A DNA stretch of 64,000 bases from Otatea glauca (lineage: Eukaryota > Streptophyta > Magnoliopsida > Poales > Poaceae). The stretch spans positions 4,650,001 through 4,714,000 of the forward strand of contig CM070723.1 in assembly GCA_036346275.1 (NCBI GenBank). The letters run 5' to 3'. The stretch's first letter is position 1. Every line of letters begins with the position of its first letter. The notes under the pieces are model-generated. The model was not told the DNA's origin. It saw only the letters and a program-made list of their open reading frames with translations, and made no database searches. The translations under genes and the position numbers were made by a program. Below, piece by piece: positions 10,037 through 22,689 of the stretch.

Positions 10037-13000
10037 TTTTCTAGTAGTGGCGGATTTAGGATTTTATGAATGTGTGTTCGTTAATTATATTGTGTTACAT
10101 TTGAAGTAATAAGCTAATACTAACACTTTGTTTAGTGATGAAATAATTACAAGTTTTTTAGAATAAAACTATTACAACTTTAGGTGACAACACAAGGGTG
10201 CATTTTGTTCTTAAATAGATATTAATTCTAACTTTATTCTCTTTTCTTATTTTATATGTTAGTATATTAAATGGTATTTTTTTACCCACATAGAAAATGA
10301 ATTAGTATATATTGCTTTGAAAAATAATTAACATGAATATTTTGTCGAGCATATTGCTTCAAAAATAAAATGTAAATATTTGGAAACCAAAATTAACTCT
10401 TGCAAATGATGTATACTTTTGATTCAAATGACTATTTATAAATTTTTATGACCACTAGATTCATGACAATTGGCACCATCAAATTCCTTCAAATAAAATA
10501 TCTAGATATTTCTATGGAATAATTTGGATTTTAGAAAGATTAAACTCCATATGATCATGTATGATCAAATACATTTTTAAAATAGGAGACAAAATGTACT
10601 ACTATGAGTGGTTATAGACTAGAAATCTATTTGGAACGAGTGTTTTGGTAGAGGTTTTAGAGAAATTATACTGTTTTTCGTAAAATTCACATAGATTTGA
10701 AGGATTTGCGCTTCTCACAAAAATTAGAGCGATGTTATACTATCAGCTCAATATGATCATACACAATACGAACTTAAAAGATAACTGCGTAAAATACAAT
10801 GCTAATTACTTTTTTAATACCCACTATGTTGATTACTTGATTTAGGAATATATATGGCTATGCCTTTAGAGTAGAGCAGTGCACTATGCACCTGCAACCA
10901 CAATTTCCAACTACAACGATTGTTTGTCACTGACAAAAGATAGGTCATATATCCTTGTGTGTTGGTGTGAACATTTGTTCCAACTTATCCTCCAATGTCT
11001 TATTATTTCGGTTCTTCTCATAACTGCTAATCTTACTTTCTTCACACCTTTCCCTTTCCATTAACTCAGAAACTACAAATTCTCAATTTTAACCATCGCC
11101 TGCTATGCTTCTCTTGATGATGGCAAGAGCAGAGGATAAGATCACACAAATTCTCAATTACGAGAAAGAATAAGATTGGGATGGCAAGACCGAATTGGCT
11201 TGATGCAAGCACTCGTGCTCAACTGCAAGCTTCCAATCCTTACCGCAACTGCAATATATAAACGTTTTGCTTCATCCTAGCCTCAATCCCTATCTCCTCC
11301 AGATGGTCCTTAATATCCTACCTTACCTCCGGCGGTAACTTCCGTGTTGCTTCTCTTCGTGCCCTCTCCATCACCTTCGTCTCCTTCCTTCCTGCCCTCA
11401 CCTCCCGCGGTAGCTCCCCCAAGTCATCTTCCTCCTCACACTACCATGGTGTTGGGTTGCTAGATCGTCTGCATGTTTGCTACTTAGATAGACTACTAGT
11501 AAATAAGATGAATAGGGGGTTCGATTAAGTGACTATTGCCCTACTTTTATTAATTTTTGGTTCTACTTGGTGATTCATGCCTGCATTATCGCCCAATATA
11601 CGTTCAACCCAACAACCATCATATGTACTTAGTCTTTTGAAGAAAGAAATTGCAAGCAACAAGTTAGATCCCGCAAACCTATCATACATGTTCGAGATTA
11701 GTGAGAAAGCCTAGTATATGTTTTGATTTTGATTTTGAATGATTGTCATGACTTTGATGGTTGTTGGTGTAACCAGCTATTCTTGGATTGATGATTTTTT
11801 TAAAATAAAAAACTTCTCTAACTCCATGTTGCATTGCTTCGTGTGCTAACTTAAGAAAAGCTCCTACTTCGAATTTTGTTTTCTTTTTGTCCACTGCAAG
11901 TTTGCACCACGGCTTAATCGGGCTGGGCTTTGGGCTTGCCATGTTTACACTTGTCGGGCTTCAGGTCGGGCTCGGACCTCATATTTTACGTCCGGGCTAG
12001 ACATGGCCAAATGGGTGGTCGGCGACCCGATTAAGAAAATCCAAGACCCCGACTAATAAGCGGGCGTCTTGGCGGCGACCAATCACGACTGCGAGGCTAA
12101 TGGTCATGCCATGCTTAAAGACGGTCGAAATGGTAGGGAGGCTTATAGCTTTAGCGTCAAAAAATCGAGAAAAAATTAGAGAAAAATATAAAAGGTATGA
12201 AAAAATGAAAAAAAAATCAGAAAATAGAAAAAATTTAGAATAATTAGAAAAAGTCGAGGGATGTAGATTTTTTTTAAATATATATATAAATTAAGAAAAA
12301 GCTAAAATATGAGATAAATTCTAAAATGAGACAAATAATTGGAATTAAATAATTAGCTTTATTAATGTTTGGCTGCCTCGTTAAAAACTTTGCCAAGTAA
12401 AAACTCAACACGAGAAAACCTTGGCAAAGAAAAAAGAGTACATCCTATAGCTCAGTGATACAGGAAAAAAGTGAAGATTACAATTTTTCTTTCTGATCAT
12501 CTAGATAAAGATTTTCAAACGTCTCCGCGAGCTCAACATTTTCTGTAATATGTTGAGCTCATTGATCAGCTTGTTCCCAATTTTCATAGTGAGAAGTATT
12601 TCTACCATCTCACTTGTCAGATTTGTTCTTCTCTCCTCGATTATTCTTTCGGATAGACTGATAGCAGACTCCAAAAAAACCGTGGAGACAGGAACTGTTA
12701 ACACATCTCGTGCTAATATGGAAAGCACATGATATATTATCTTGTGCTCGTGCTACCACCGCAAAATACTGAAGTCCTCATCTTGCTGCTCTTGATAGTT
12801 GACAGTGTCGCTGTTGAAATAGGCATCTAGCTCCCCACCACTTGTTGTGTCCGCACTTGACTTTATTGTAGTGAAACTCCTTGAAGAAGAGCCACCTACA
12901 TCCCATATCTTTCCCCACGCGGTTTTTTTCTTACCTGTTGTGGGTGCTGGTGGAGGTTGCTGTATACGAACTCCAGCATACTTCTGATCATACTTAGTAT

Positions 13001-13769
13001 AAACTTGAGATAAGTTAGCACGGATATTTGAAAAATAACTAGAATAATCAGTACCTACCGTATCACTTAGAGTAAAAGAATTTTTACAAGAGAATGAATA
13101 GAAGAGAATGCAAGATTGCTGGTGTGGAAATGAGGGGAAGCACCACCTATTTATAGGAAACAATTTGAAATTTTTTGAAACTTTTTTAGAATTTTTTCAA
13201 AAATTTTAAGCTTCCAACTGTTATAAAACAGCTATTTTTCAAACTAAATGAGCCGTACCTAACTTAAACGTGCCGGATCGCTCCCGAACCGTGCCGGGAT
13301 ACGGGTCCAAACCCAGCCCGTTTGGCCATTCTGGTTCGGGCTTTTTGAGCCCGGCCCCGACGTTTGTTCAGGTCTACTTCTCCAGATTTCGTCGTGGCTA
13401 TTGCTCCCCGACGTCCCCGTTTCTCAACCTCGAAGCGAAGGACTTCTTATCTCGTGGGCATCCTCCTCCGCTCTACCGACTGGCGTGCAGTGGAGATCCA
13501 TCCGGGCGTGGATTGATCTCTACTTTCGCTGGTAAGGAAGCTCTAGCTTCGATTGTTGTTCTAAGAGTGAGCTTTGTCCTGGGGATCCTTTCTCTGCTGT
13601 TAGCAATCTCATCCAGATCTTTCTTTCTGGGATGGATAGGTCAATCCATGGAGTTTGTTGCGGATTTGTTTGCTTCGTGGTGGAGTACTAGTAGTAGTTT
13701 ATTTTCCTAAATTTTGGGGGTTTCAACTGAACCCCAATGACCCACGTTAGGTCCGCCCCTGTTTTCTAG
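10037..13769. mobile_element. hAT-type DNA transposon with perfect 8-bp target duplication
   Basis: TTTTCTAG flanks the element on both sides (10037-10044 and 13762-13769), and 8 bp is the hAT target-site length. The element itself is 10045-13761. The ends are TAGTGGCGGATTTAGG and, as reverse complement of the right end, CAGGGGCGGACCTAAC: similar, imperfect inverted repeats of the CAGGGGCGGA type. Inside are a decayed hAT transposase (12501-13163, minus) and GC-rich segments near 11.3 and 13.4-13.7 kb that look like captured gene pieces. The transposase probably belongs to a second hAT nested within, between about 11.9 kb and 13376, whose edges are GGCC-rich. It lies upstream of the first coding exon of the peptidase gene. 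Confidence 0.8.
12501..13163 (-). pseudogene. hAT transposase C-terminal relic (dimerisation domain)
   Basis: Two adjoining minus-strand frames. 12753-13163 ends with ELDAYFNSDTV...EDFSILRW. 12501-12728 continues with ILARDVLTVPVSTVFLESA and SLSERIIEERR. This is the conserved C-terminal dimerisation block of hAT transposases. A stop and frame change separate the two parts, and the catalytic and N-terminal regions are missing or decayed. It is a relic that could at most have served a now-defunct element. Confidence 0.78.
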
Positions 13770-14123
13770 CTAGGTGACTCCGCTGACTAAACAAAAAGCT
13801 GATGCTTGTTTAAAGTTACTTGTTGATTAACTCAGGAGTGCTTATGTTTTTACTTTTGCTGCATTGTGTTGCCCTGTTGAGGACATTTTAACTTCCTTGC
13901 ATGATGTATGCATGAGTACCTTTCCTGGGGGCAGTTGGAACTGTCTGCAAAGAATTCTTTTTCATTTTTTTAGGAATTGATAAGTTTGTACTGATGGTAT
14001 TGACACGTTGCTTTGTGTCTGGTAAATTGTGTGCCTTGCTAATATTTATCCATTTGTGATCTCTGTTCAATTCAGGTTTTTGGAGTAAGAGTTTTTGTTG
14101 TTTGGTGTTCCTCAGAAGGGTAA

Positions 14124-17100
14124 ATGGGATCAGATGGACCTTCAGTTGTGACTGTCCACGTTACCGGATTTAAGAAGTTTCATGGGGTTGCTGAGAACCC
14201 AACTGAGAAAATTGTGAGCAATCTTAAATCATTTATGGAAAAGAGAGGGTTGCCAAAAAATCTTGTACTTGGAAGTTGCACAGTTCTCGAAGCTGCGGGG
14301 CAGGGAGCACTTGGCACACTATATAAAGTTTTAGAATCTTCGATTGCAGACAGAGAGAATGGGTCATCTTCTCAGGGGCAAGTGATTTGGGTTAGTGCTC
14401 ACCTTATTCTTGACTTGATAATGTGTTTATAGGATCATGCTAGACGAAGCAACATAACTTAACTTTTAGCTAAAATGTCTGCATTCTATTGTATGCATTC
14501 TTAATTTCTTGTTCTCTGAGCCAGGAGTTTGACATTAAAGCTATCTTAGTTCAACTAGAAAGTTTCTTCATGTGTTGCCAATTGGAACAATGAATTCTAT
14601 CGGATTTCATGGATATAGAAATTGATATTTTCTTCATTTCGATGACTTTGCATAAATTTTGTCCTCCTAGATTATTCAAGAAACCTCCCAATTCGGAACA
14701 TTCACCATTTGCATCCATCACTTCCTAGGCTTGTGCAGTTGTGACTGATAGTAATTTAGGATTGCATACAAAAGTGAGTACTTAGTGGTAGAGGTCCACC
14801 TCTGGATGCAGGCTGCAGCTGATGTCAGTGGCGATTTCTAGTTGATATACCATTGACTTACAGTGAAGCTCCACTTATAAATTAAAATACAAAAAAAAAT
14901 ACTCCTATTTGATAGTGTAATTTGGTCAACTTACAGCATTCAAGATTGAGAAAACCCATGAGCTTTGGAAAATGGGAATTGGATACAAGTGCTTGATTTT
15001 TTTATAATTTTATTTGATCATGTATTTTTCATTTACATGTTGCCATACACCCACCATCTTGTGTATTGTGATGTTTTCCTCTCTGAAAAGAAAAGGAAAA
15101 GTTTCTAGTTATTCTTCAGTGTCACTCAAATCAATTTTCGTATGGAACATTTTTCAGGTCCACTTTGGACTCAGTAGTGGTGCAACAAGGTTTGCTCTTG
15201 AGAATCAAGCTTTTAATGAAGCCACCTTCCGTTGTCCAGATGAGCTAGGATGGAAACCTCAGGTTGTGGTGTTGTCCAATTGCATACATTTTTTTATCTC
15301 CATCTACAAATAAATATTGTCATATTGCATTTTATCAGCTTTATTGTTCCCATGCAGAGGGTCCCTATTGTGCCATCTGATGGAAGCATCTCACAGACAA
15401 GAGAGGTAAAAGTCAAAATGTTTATATATGACGAGTGCTTGTTGAAATATAGCTAGAAACTGCAGTCATAGTGTCTTCTCAAAAGATAAATTGCAGTTGT
15501 AGTTTGTTTGATGTTTTACTTGTATTTAATTATGTTTCTACCAATCTTTTTTATCAACACTTCATTTACCTTAAATATATCAGGACAAAATTTGTTGATA
15601 AATATGTTTGATTGTAGCTGCCAAAAAAAATCCTCTGAGTTGTAGAAGTGTCATCGAAGAATTCCTTCCTTTCTATTACTTCTATTTCAAACACAAAGCG
15701 TCAGTCTGTGAGGAATTGATAGTACAGCAAGGAACCACCTTTTCGACAGAAAATAATTGATCTCTATTTTCTTACAAGCGGTGGGATAGAAAAGATGGTA
15801 TTTCAATCCTTGTCTTTTTCTCCCTATCGTAGAAATAGCAACTTGTGTTCGCCAAATGAAAAGAAAGGAAAGGATGTTCAGTTTGGATATGTTCTACATA
15901 TGAATCAAAATGTTGTTCCTTGTAACAAATAATGATTCCTGCTGGCGCTACAGATTTTACATGCACACTATTACTTGAATAAAAGTTCAATGTTTAGGGC
16001 TTTTTAGTTTTTGCGTCTGAAGAATCATTGATCTTGAGATTAATCATGTGTTTTGTGGCGACCCGTATAATTAACCCCCGGTAACGACTGTCACCTAGAG
16101 TTAACTATACGGACCTCAGCACAGTAACTAGCAAAACATCAGGCTTTCCAATGCTCTATTAGTTACTATACTGTATACAGAGTATTGCAGCAGAACAATA
16201 ATTAGAGACAGACAATGGAACTCCTTATTACATTCTATTAGCCACGCAGGGCTATTGTCCATTATATTACCTTAATTTACATAGACTTGATTACAGCAAA
16301 AGATATAGATATCTACTACAAACTTCTACTCCCTGAGGGCCTGCTAGAGCTGGAATACGGTGTACTAACACTACTACTCCTCTTGGTAGTAGTAGTAGTA
16401 TCCGTCCTCCGATAGGTCATGCTCCTGCGGATTATCCTCCAACCATGCCTCAGAGGTTTGTCCATGGACTTCACCGTCTAAGCAAGGGGAGGATTAAGCA
16501 AGGGTGAGTACAACGTACTCAGCAAGCAATAATATATGAATGCAATAAATGATTTTTCCTTTCCCATATTAACCACACCTAATCTAACTTCACCCAAGGA
16601 CCACTTCTCCCAAAATATCCTTCATACAGAAATTAAATTTTAGATTAAAGGGTTGGTTGATTTTATATTTAGAGAAATACTACTAACACTGTATATGAAT
16701 AGCCGAAGCTGACCATAGTCTCCAATCCAAGAGACTGGCTTGAATTCAAGATTTACCCTGCGCAAGTTTGTATCATTTTATCCATAGTGACACCCACAAG
16801 AGATGCCCTAGAATGTTTATCGCTACTCTAGTATTAGTTCTCCACACTGCACTTCGAGTTTGTGACACCTAACCCAGGCTGCCACACAACTCCAAGACAC
16901 AGTTGTACTCCCTCTCAACCAGGGGTACACCGCTGGCTTCAAATATACCGCAATCCAATTGGTCTCGCACCTCTGGGGCTTACCGGCATTCCCAGAGTGC
17001 ACCCTTTATACATACCCAATGTGGAGAGCTCTAATACCTTCGTAGGATAACCTTTTCTAGCCGATTTCACACACCATGGTTGATACTGATTTTATGGCTC

Positions 17101-19496
17101 AATGCCTAAGTGTTAGTTTGTTTAACTTATATTATAGCCTATGTAGAGGACCCCGCCGGCCTACATCCTTCGCATCGGCATCCTCTACCATCCATATTAA
17201 CACATGCCAACCCAACCATTAGCTAGACACATTAATCCCATACCCACTTCCATTTTTCCAACCATCACACCCATTCCAACCTAGCTACCATCTTTCCATA
17301 CCATCTCCCATAACACATACATTTTAATCATTTAATTAAATTAAGCTTTCTCATGCAGTGATAGTACAGATAATTACATAAAAGCAGTTAAATCATTTTA
17401 ATAAAGCATGATCAAGGGGGGTTTTGCTTGCCTGGAATAAACTCGAAAGGTTCTACCTCGCTCAAAGACTAGGTCTGACTGTCGAGCGGGTTCTGTTCTG
17501 GTCCTGAAAATTATAATCTATTAATCTACAGCAATATATTAAGTATGAGTTAAGTGTCCAACCAGTCCAATACTCTATTTTTATTATATGCATCTGTTGA
17601 TGTCCATTTTAAATGCTATGCATGCTTCCTGCTTCTTTTAGCCAATTAATTAATCAATGCAACTAATGTTGTTATTGTTTAGTTTTATGCACATGCATGC
17701 ATAACCAACCAACTAATCACCTAATGCGATAGATGCAAAACTTAACAAATCTACATGCAGCCAATCTACTCATTTTCAAGAATTTCTCATCTTTTCCTCC
17801 TTTTCTTTTCTCTTCTCTTCTCTTCTTTTCTTTTCTTTTCTTCTTCTCTGCTTTTTCTTTCTTTCCTCTGGTTCTCATTTTATTCACTTAATGCAATGCA
17901 TAATGCCATGATGTAAGCATGCAGATATATGATCCAGCTTCCACTGCTCTTCCATACACTTCTTTTTCTCATTTTAATTTTCCTTCTTACTGTCATTACT
18001 GACTCTGTCCATTTCTTATTTTGGCCAAAGTCCTATGGCCTTAGGTCATTTGGCCAAGCCTTCTTTGTCTTACCCTTCCACCAGGCCTCACTTCTCTTTT
18101 CTTTTTCTTCTGCTCTCCACTCATCTCACCCAGCCCTGGAGCTAATCTCCTCTCTTGCCGACTCCCTAGCGGTTCCCTCCTGCTCGGCCCTCTCCCTTCC
18201 CCGAGCTCTATTCCAAGGCCACTTCAGATTGATCTCCCGCAGCCAAGCTTAGCCCATGGGATGGCTAACCCTAGCTCCCCTACTGCATCTTTTGCTACTT
18301 GGGTTACACATGAGGTAAGTGCTACAAAGGAAATGGTCTATGATGAAATCCTTTTGAGACCAACTAGATCCACTTGCTATTCCACTGGATCTACACATTT
18401 GCAACTAGTGTTACCCTAGTACTTACTTGACCTTCTGGTGCTTGGTTCAGTTGTGTGAAGAAGGAAGGTTGATGCTGTGTTGACTAGGGTTGGTGAAGAG
18501 TTTCCTCCTCTTGAACCTGGTTTCAGCTGCTCCTTCTCCTGATGGCCTCCCTTCCTTCTTGCTTCGGTTTGGTGGCTGAAGAAGTGGTGCTCTGGCTTGG
18601 TTGTAAAATGAGACAATGGGGCTGCCTTTCCCTGGTTTTTGGGGTGAGAGATCAAGGGGGCTGCACCTATTCTTGGCTGGCTTCGATTGAGAAAGGAAAG
18701 ATTGAAACTTTACCTGCTGGCTTTTGGTTTTGAGAGATGAGAAAGGGGCTGCTCTTGCTGTGCTCTGGATGCTTAGTTGCTATGCGAATGGGGAAAGAAA
18801 TGGCTGTGTTTGCTGTGGTTTTTGGGTTGGGGAAAGTAAGAGAGAGAGGCAATGCATGCCCTGGTTGCTGGAGAAAAATGACTGAGGGGAACCTCTTTCT
18901 TACTGCTGGCCTTCTTATCCTTTCACTGCTGCTCTGAAATTACTCTTTTACCCTCACTAATTTACTCTCCTACTTTCTCCCTCATTTACCTCTTTACTGC
19001 CCACACATGAGCATGCATGCAGACATGCTTCTTTTGCTTGTTCATTTGGCTAAATATCAATGCTTTTCTTAAGACTACTAATTACTGCTGATGCAGATTA
19101 TAAAGATCACTGACTATTCATTAGCTTGATTAATGCACATGCTCAATTGATAACACTTTAGAATGATAATGATGATTATGACATGCTTATGCTTAATGAT
19201 GGAGGGATTAAGGGGGAGGGTCCTCACATGTTTATGGACTTCTCATGATCAACCAGACTACCCTGCCAGTGAAGGAATTAACCAAGTCACTCCGAAAGAT
19301 TGGCTATGATGTGATGCCTTCAGATGATGCTGATCGATTTGTATGCAACTATGTGTACTACCATTCTCTTCAGTTTGCAGAACAACATGGCATCAAATCT
19401 CTGTTTGTACATGTGCCCCTATTCTTGACGATTGATGAGGAGGTTCAGATACATTTTGTTGCTTCCCTCCTTGAAGTTCTTGCTTGCTTGAACTAG
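14124..19496 (+). CDS. pyrrolidone-carboxylate (pyroglutamyl) peptidase-like protein, four exons
   Basis: Predicted cytosolic cysteine peptidase (C15 family) that removes N-terminal pyroglutamate from peptides. Coding exons are 14124-14390, 15158-15262, 15358-15405 and 19257-19496. All are phase 0 with GT-AG introns, giving 219 residues, close to plant homologues. It starts MGSDGPSVVTVHVTGFKKFHG. Family landmarks are VTGFKKFHGVAENPTE, LGSCTVLE, NEATFRCPDELGWKP, the cysteine region RFVCNYVYYHSL and the histidine region SLFVHVP. The matching of Cys and His to catalytic residues is from family knowledge. The ATG follows an upstream acceptor (AATTCAG at about 14085), so a 5'-UTR intron is likely. 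That intron would hold the hAT element at 10.0-13.8 kb. The third intron (15406-19256) is mostly a solo LTR. The frame is intact. Confidence 0.92.
16054..19228. mobile_element. solo LTR (about 3.2 kb) inside the third intron of the peptidase gene
   Basis: Starts TGTGGCGACCC and ends GGGTCCTCACA, so the ends are short inverted repeats of TG...CA type. TGTTT occurs directly on both sides (16049-16053 and 19229-19233), a perfect 5-bp target duplication. No gag or pol is present, which fits a solo LTR left by recombination between two LTRs. Large parts are the reverse complement of the LTR-like sequence at 40.0-41.97 kb, so on the plus strand it reads opposite to that copy. The size and style suit a Ty3-gypsy LTR; the family is inferred. 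Confidence 0.85.
16506..16520. promoter_or_regulatory. conserved LTR palindrome GAGTAC-N3-GTACTC
   Basis: A perfect 6-bp inverted repeat with a 3-bp spacer, next to AGGGT (reverse complement: ACCCT). The same motif with the same neighbouring ACCCTTGCT block occurs in the LTR-like element at 55767-55783. Its role is unknown; it may be a transcription or RNA-processing signal of these LTRs. Confidence 0.4.
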
Positions 19497-21040
19497 AAAC
19501 AACAATTGAAAGGTGCGTCTACTTAGTCCTTCAGTCTCGTTTTATTAGGCAGAGCTAAGTGTAATCATTTACTGTTTTATTGGTTTCTTGCTTGTAGGTC
19601 AGCGGTTATACCTTGAAGATGTAAAATTGGAAGCCAACTGAATAAAAATATTGTCATTGATGATATTGATCTTGCTCCGAAGGGTGTATGTAGTTAAGGA
19701 GAAAAGGATGCTTACAGCGTATCTTCTTGTGGTCAAATTAAGCTTATCTGCCATTACATGTTCTAAACATGCCTGAAAACGTGGTTTCAATAAAATTGAC
19801 AAATTGTGGTACACCCAGAATGGACGCATTGCATGCAATACAATTGTTGATGCTGTGTTTTCCGATCTTGCTTTTGCGTTTCTGATGTCAATGCATTTGT
19901 GGATGGTGATTTGCATTTCTGATGACATTGCGTTGGTGAATGGTGATATGCATTTCTGATGTCAACGCCAACCTCAACTCCTACTCTTCAGATGTATTTG
20001 TGCTCCCCTTCTTACTTGGTCAAGCATTCTGTCTCCTAAGTGGCATAGCCTCTTTTCTTCTCTTTTAATTTATTCTTTGCGTATGAGCAGTAAGTATCTC
20101 CTAAATGTTGTGAGCTTTTAGCTGTGGTGCTTACCGAAAATGCAGACGCGAGGTGGCAAAGCGTTGCAGACATCAGAATCTTCAGATCATTCGTACTGCA
20201 GCCATTTGATGTTAGCTGGAATCTGAAACTGGTTGGAAGTCGTCTCATATGGGCCCTACTCGCATCTGCCAAGTGCCAACGTTGCAAAAATTTTGCATTC
20301 CTGCAGGCGATTTCAGATGCTAGCCTGTACAAAGGAGTTCCCTATATGTTGACTGCATTTGGCAGTTCTGAGCAGGCCCAGCTCGCTCTGCGTTCATTGT
20401 GCGAAGAGCCGGTCGCCAACTGGAACCCAAAAAGGAACGCATCTTCTGTTTTGCGAGCACATTTTGGCTTGATTCAGTTGCTCGTTAGCTAGATATATGT
20501 TTCCAGAGGGGCTTCCATGCTTTTCTTTTTTAATGCTCGAACTGCTCTTGCCACGGTGTTCAATCAAAACACAGCTTTTGGCCATTTGGAGGAATTTCAT
20601 TCGGAACAAGGAAGGTTTCAAAGAGCCAACAATTGGGCTGTCTTTGGCTCGTTGCCAGTCGTTCAACTTCTTGCTGATCAATCGCGCCGTACGTACGGCT
20701 TCTTTACAAACTCTATTATTATTGCATTGCCAGTTTCGGATGCTAGAAATTCCCATGTTAATCGAAAGAAAAGGAGATGCATCTACACCGTCGTTTGTGG
20801 TTGATCCAAGTTACAACGGTGTAGATTGATCAGATATAGAGGTGTGACAGCAGATACAGAATACAACATATTTCTATTATGAGCATTCGAGTTATATAAC
20901 AAGTACAACTCTACGATTTCGCGTATACGTATTCGTGGTATTTAGGTAATTGTAGTATTTAGCGGCGCGGTTGTGCTAAACGAAGACTTCAAGACATCTC
21001 GCTGTGCCGATCTCAGACTGCATCGACAATCCGAACTCCG
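19497..21040. other. 3' flank of the peptidase gene and intergenic region
   Basis: The first few hundred bases should hold the peptidase 3' UTR. A short tandem repeat of TTTCTGATG(T)CA with GTGGTGATTTGCA lies at about 19875-19970. Open frames at 20124-20492 (plus) and 20394-20756 (minus) overlap in opposite directions and match no family I recognise, so I do not call them. Confidence 0.3.
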
Positions 21041-21044
21041 CATC

Positions 21045-21052
21045 TATAAAAG
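21045..21052 (+). promoter_or_regulatory. TATA box of the first peroxidase gene
   Basis: TATAAAAG about 65-70 bp upstream of the ATG at 21116, a normal spacing for a plant gene with a short 5' UTR. Confidence 0.65.
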
Positions 21053-21115
21053 AGCGGCCTTCCTAATTAAGAATAGGTCACGATGCGATACCCGTACAAT
21101 TGGTAAGGGACAGGC

Positions 21116-22166
21116 ATGGACACCAATTTCAAGCTTGCGATTCTGGTCTCGTGCGCGCTGCTCTTGGCCACGGCGTGCCAAGGCCTCGAGGTCGGCTACT
21201 ACAAGAAGGCGTGCCCCAGGGCGGAGAGCATCGTGAGGGCCGAGGTGAAGAAGGCCGTGAGCAAGAACGCCGGCGTCGGCGCCGGGCTCATCCGCCTCTT
21301 CTTCCACGACTGCTTCGTCGAGGTACGTATCCACACACTACACGCACGTACACGCATCACGTTTGCATTGCTAATCTGCTAGTACGTTGTGTGCGTAGGG
21401 TTGTGACGCTTCCGTGCTGCTCGACCCGACGCCGGAGAACCCGCAGCCGGAGAAGCTTGGGTTGCCGAACAAGAATAGCCTGCGCGGATTCGAGGTGATC
21501 GATGCGGCAAAGGACGCCGTCGAGGAGGCCTGCCCCGGCACGGTCTCCTGCGCCGACATTGTGGCCTTCGCCGGGCGCGACGCGTCCTACCTCCTCAGCA
21601 ACTCCCGGATGAACTTCAGGATGCCTGCGGGCCGCCTCGACGGCCGGCGTTCCAACGCCTCCGACACGCTCCTGTCCCTCCCCCCGCCGTTCTTTAACGT
21701 TACACAGCTCGTTGACAGCTTCGCCGCCAAGGGGCTCGGCGTGGAGGACATGATCGTGCTCTCCGGCGCCCACTCCGTCGGCCGGGCCCACTGCTTGTCC
21801 TTCCAGAGCCGCCTCGCCGCGCCGTCCGACATCGACGGGGAGTTCGCGAGGTCTCTGCGGGAGTGGTGTCCGGCCGACCCAAGCAAGACCAACCACAACC
21901 CGACGGTGAACCAGGACGCGGTGACCTCGGCCGCGCTAGACAGCCAGTACTACAGGAACGTGCTAAACCACAATGTGCTGTTCACGTCGGACGCCACACT
22001 GCTGTCGACGCGGGAGACGGCAAGGATGGTGCGCGACAACGCCAACACCGACGGGCGGTGGGAGCAGAAGTTCGAGAAGGCGATGGTGAAGATGGGCGGC
22101 ATCGACGTGAAGGCCCGCGGCCACGGAGAGATCAGGAAGACCTGCAGGGTCATCAACTATCAGTAG
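21116..22166 (+). CDS. class III secretory peroxidase, two exons, intact
   Basis: Haem peroxidase of the plant secretory pathway that uses H2O2 to oxidise phenolics in the apoplast, cell wall or vacuole. Exons 21116-21322 and 21399-22166 give 324 residues. A hydrophobic signal peptide (about residues 1-23, LAILVSCALLLATACQG) is followed by mature LEVGYYKKACP. The distal-His motif is RLFFHDCF, and the proximal haem-ligand motif is VLSGAHSVGRAHC. Other conserved blocks are GCDASVLLD, EEACPGTVSCADI and RKTCRVIN at the end. The single intron falls after CFVE, a classic position in the family. The start is the only ATG in frame before the signal peptide. It is closely related to the minus-strand gene at 30470-31563. 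Substrate is not predictable from sequence. Confidence 0.96.
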
Positions 22167-22178
22167 TAAGGACCTAGG

Positions 22179-22282
22179 ATGGTCACTTCGTCTGATCAAA
22201 TGCATATATACGCAGATTGATTTAACTTAGTATGGTCACTTCTTCTGATCAAATGCAGACATATACAGATTGATTTAACTTT
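22179..22282 (+). repeat. 53-bp tandem duplication in the peroxidase 3' UTR
   Basis: ATGGTCACTTCGTCTGATCA at 22179 recurs as ATGGTCACTTCTTCTGATCA at 22232. Both are followed by CAGATTGATTTAACTT. It begins 13 bp after the stop codon, so it is probably transcribed. Confidence 0.85.
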
Positions 22283-22689
22283 GCAGAGTTACGTAAGTAC
22301 GTGCCAGTTTTCCGGCTTGCTGTAAGCTGCGTTCTGCTGTTTTTTAGGCTACGTTTTGTCGCTAGCATGCTGTCTCGTTCGTTAGTTCTTTGTTCTCTAT
22401 TCTGTTCCTGTCTTCTTTTTTTTGAAGAGTGATCACACGAGATGGCAAATGCATTGTATTACATCTTTGTTACGTTGCTCGGTTCGTATACGAGAGATTG
22501 ACTCGTTGACAAGGGCCACAACTGCAGTACTAGACATACCCTGCCAAGCTGCCGGCGGCTGTCAATTCCATCCTGAACGCAATTCGCCAGACTCGCCAAT
22601 TTATATGAGGCGCAGTTTGTTATCGTTCGTAACGTAGCGTACTAGCTTGTCTATGTGACAGCTCGTGATTTATTTCACATGCCGCTTGG
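22283..22689. other. spacer between the peroxidase and its truncated copy
   Basis: T-rich 3' flank, then unremarkable DNA. I looked for the missing 5' half of the second peroxidase here and saw none. Confidence 0.4.

Noticed and set aside
11990..13384. A cleanly bounded inner hAT from TAGACATGGCC (11998) to GTTCAGGTCTA (13376)
   Set aside because: The ends look alike, but the 8-bp flanks (GTCCGGGC, CTTCTCCA) do not match and hAT-like GGCC-rich sequence continues left of 11998, so I only mention nesting.
21044..22205. Long open frames in other phases and on the opposite strand of the first peroxidase
   Set aside because: GC-rich coding DNA opens shadow frames; the peroxidase motifs and splice sites fix the true frame.
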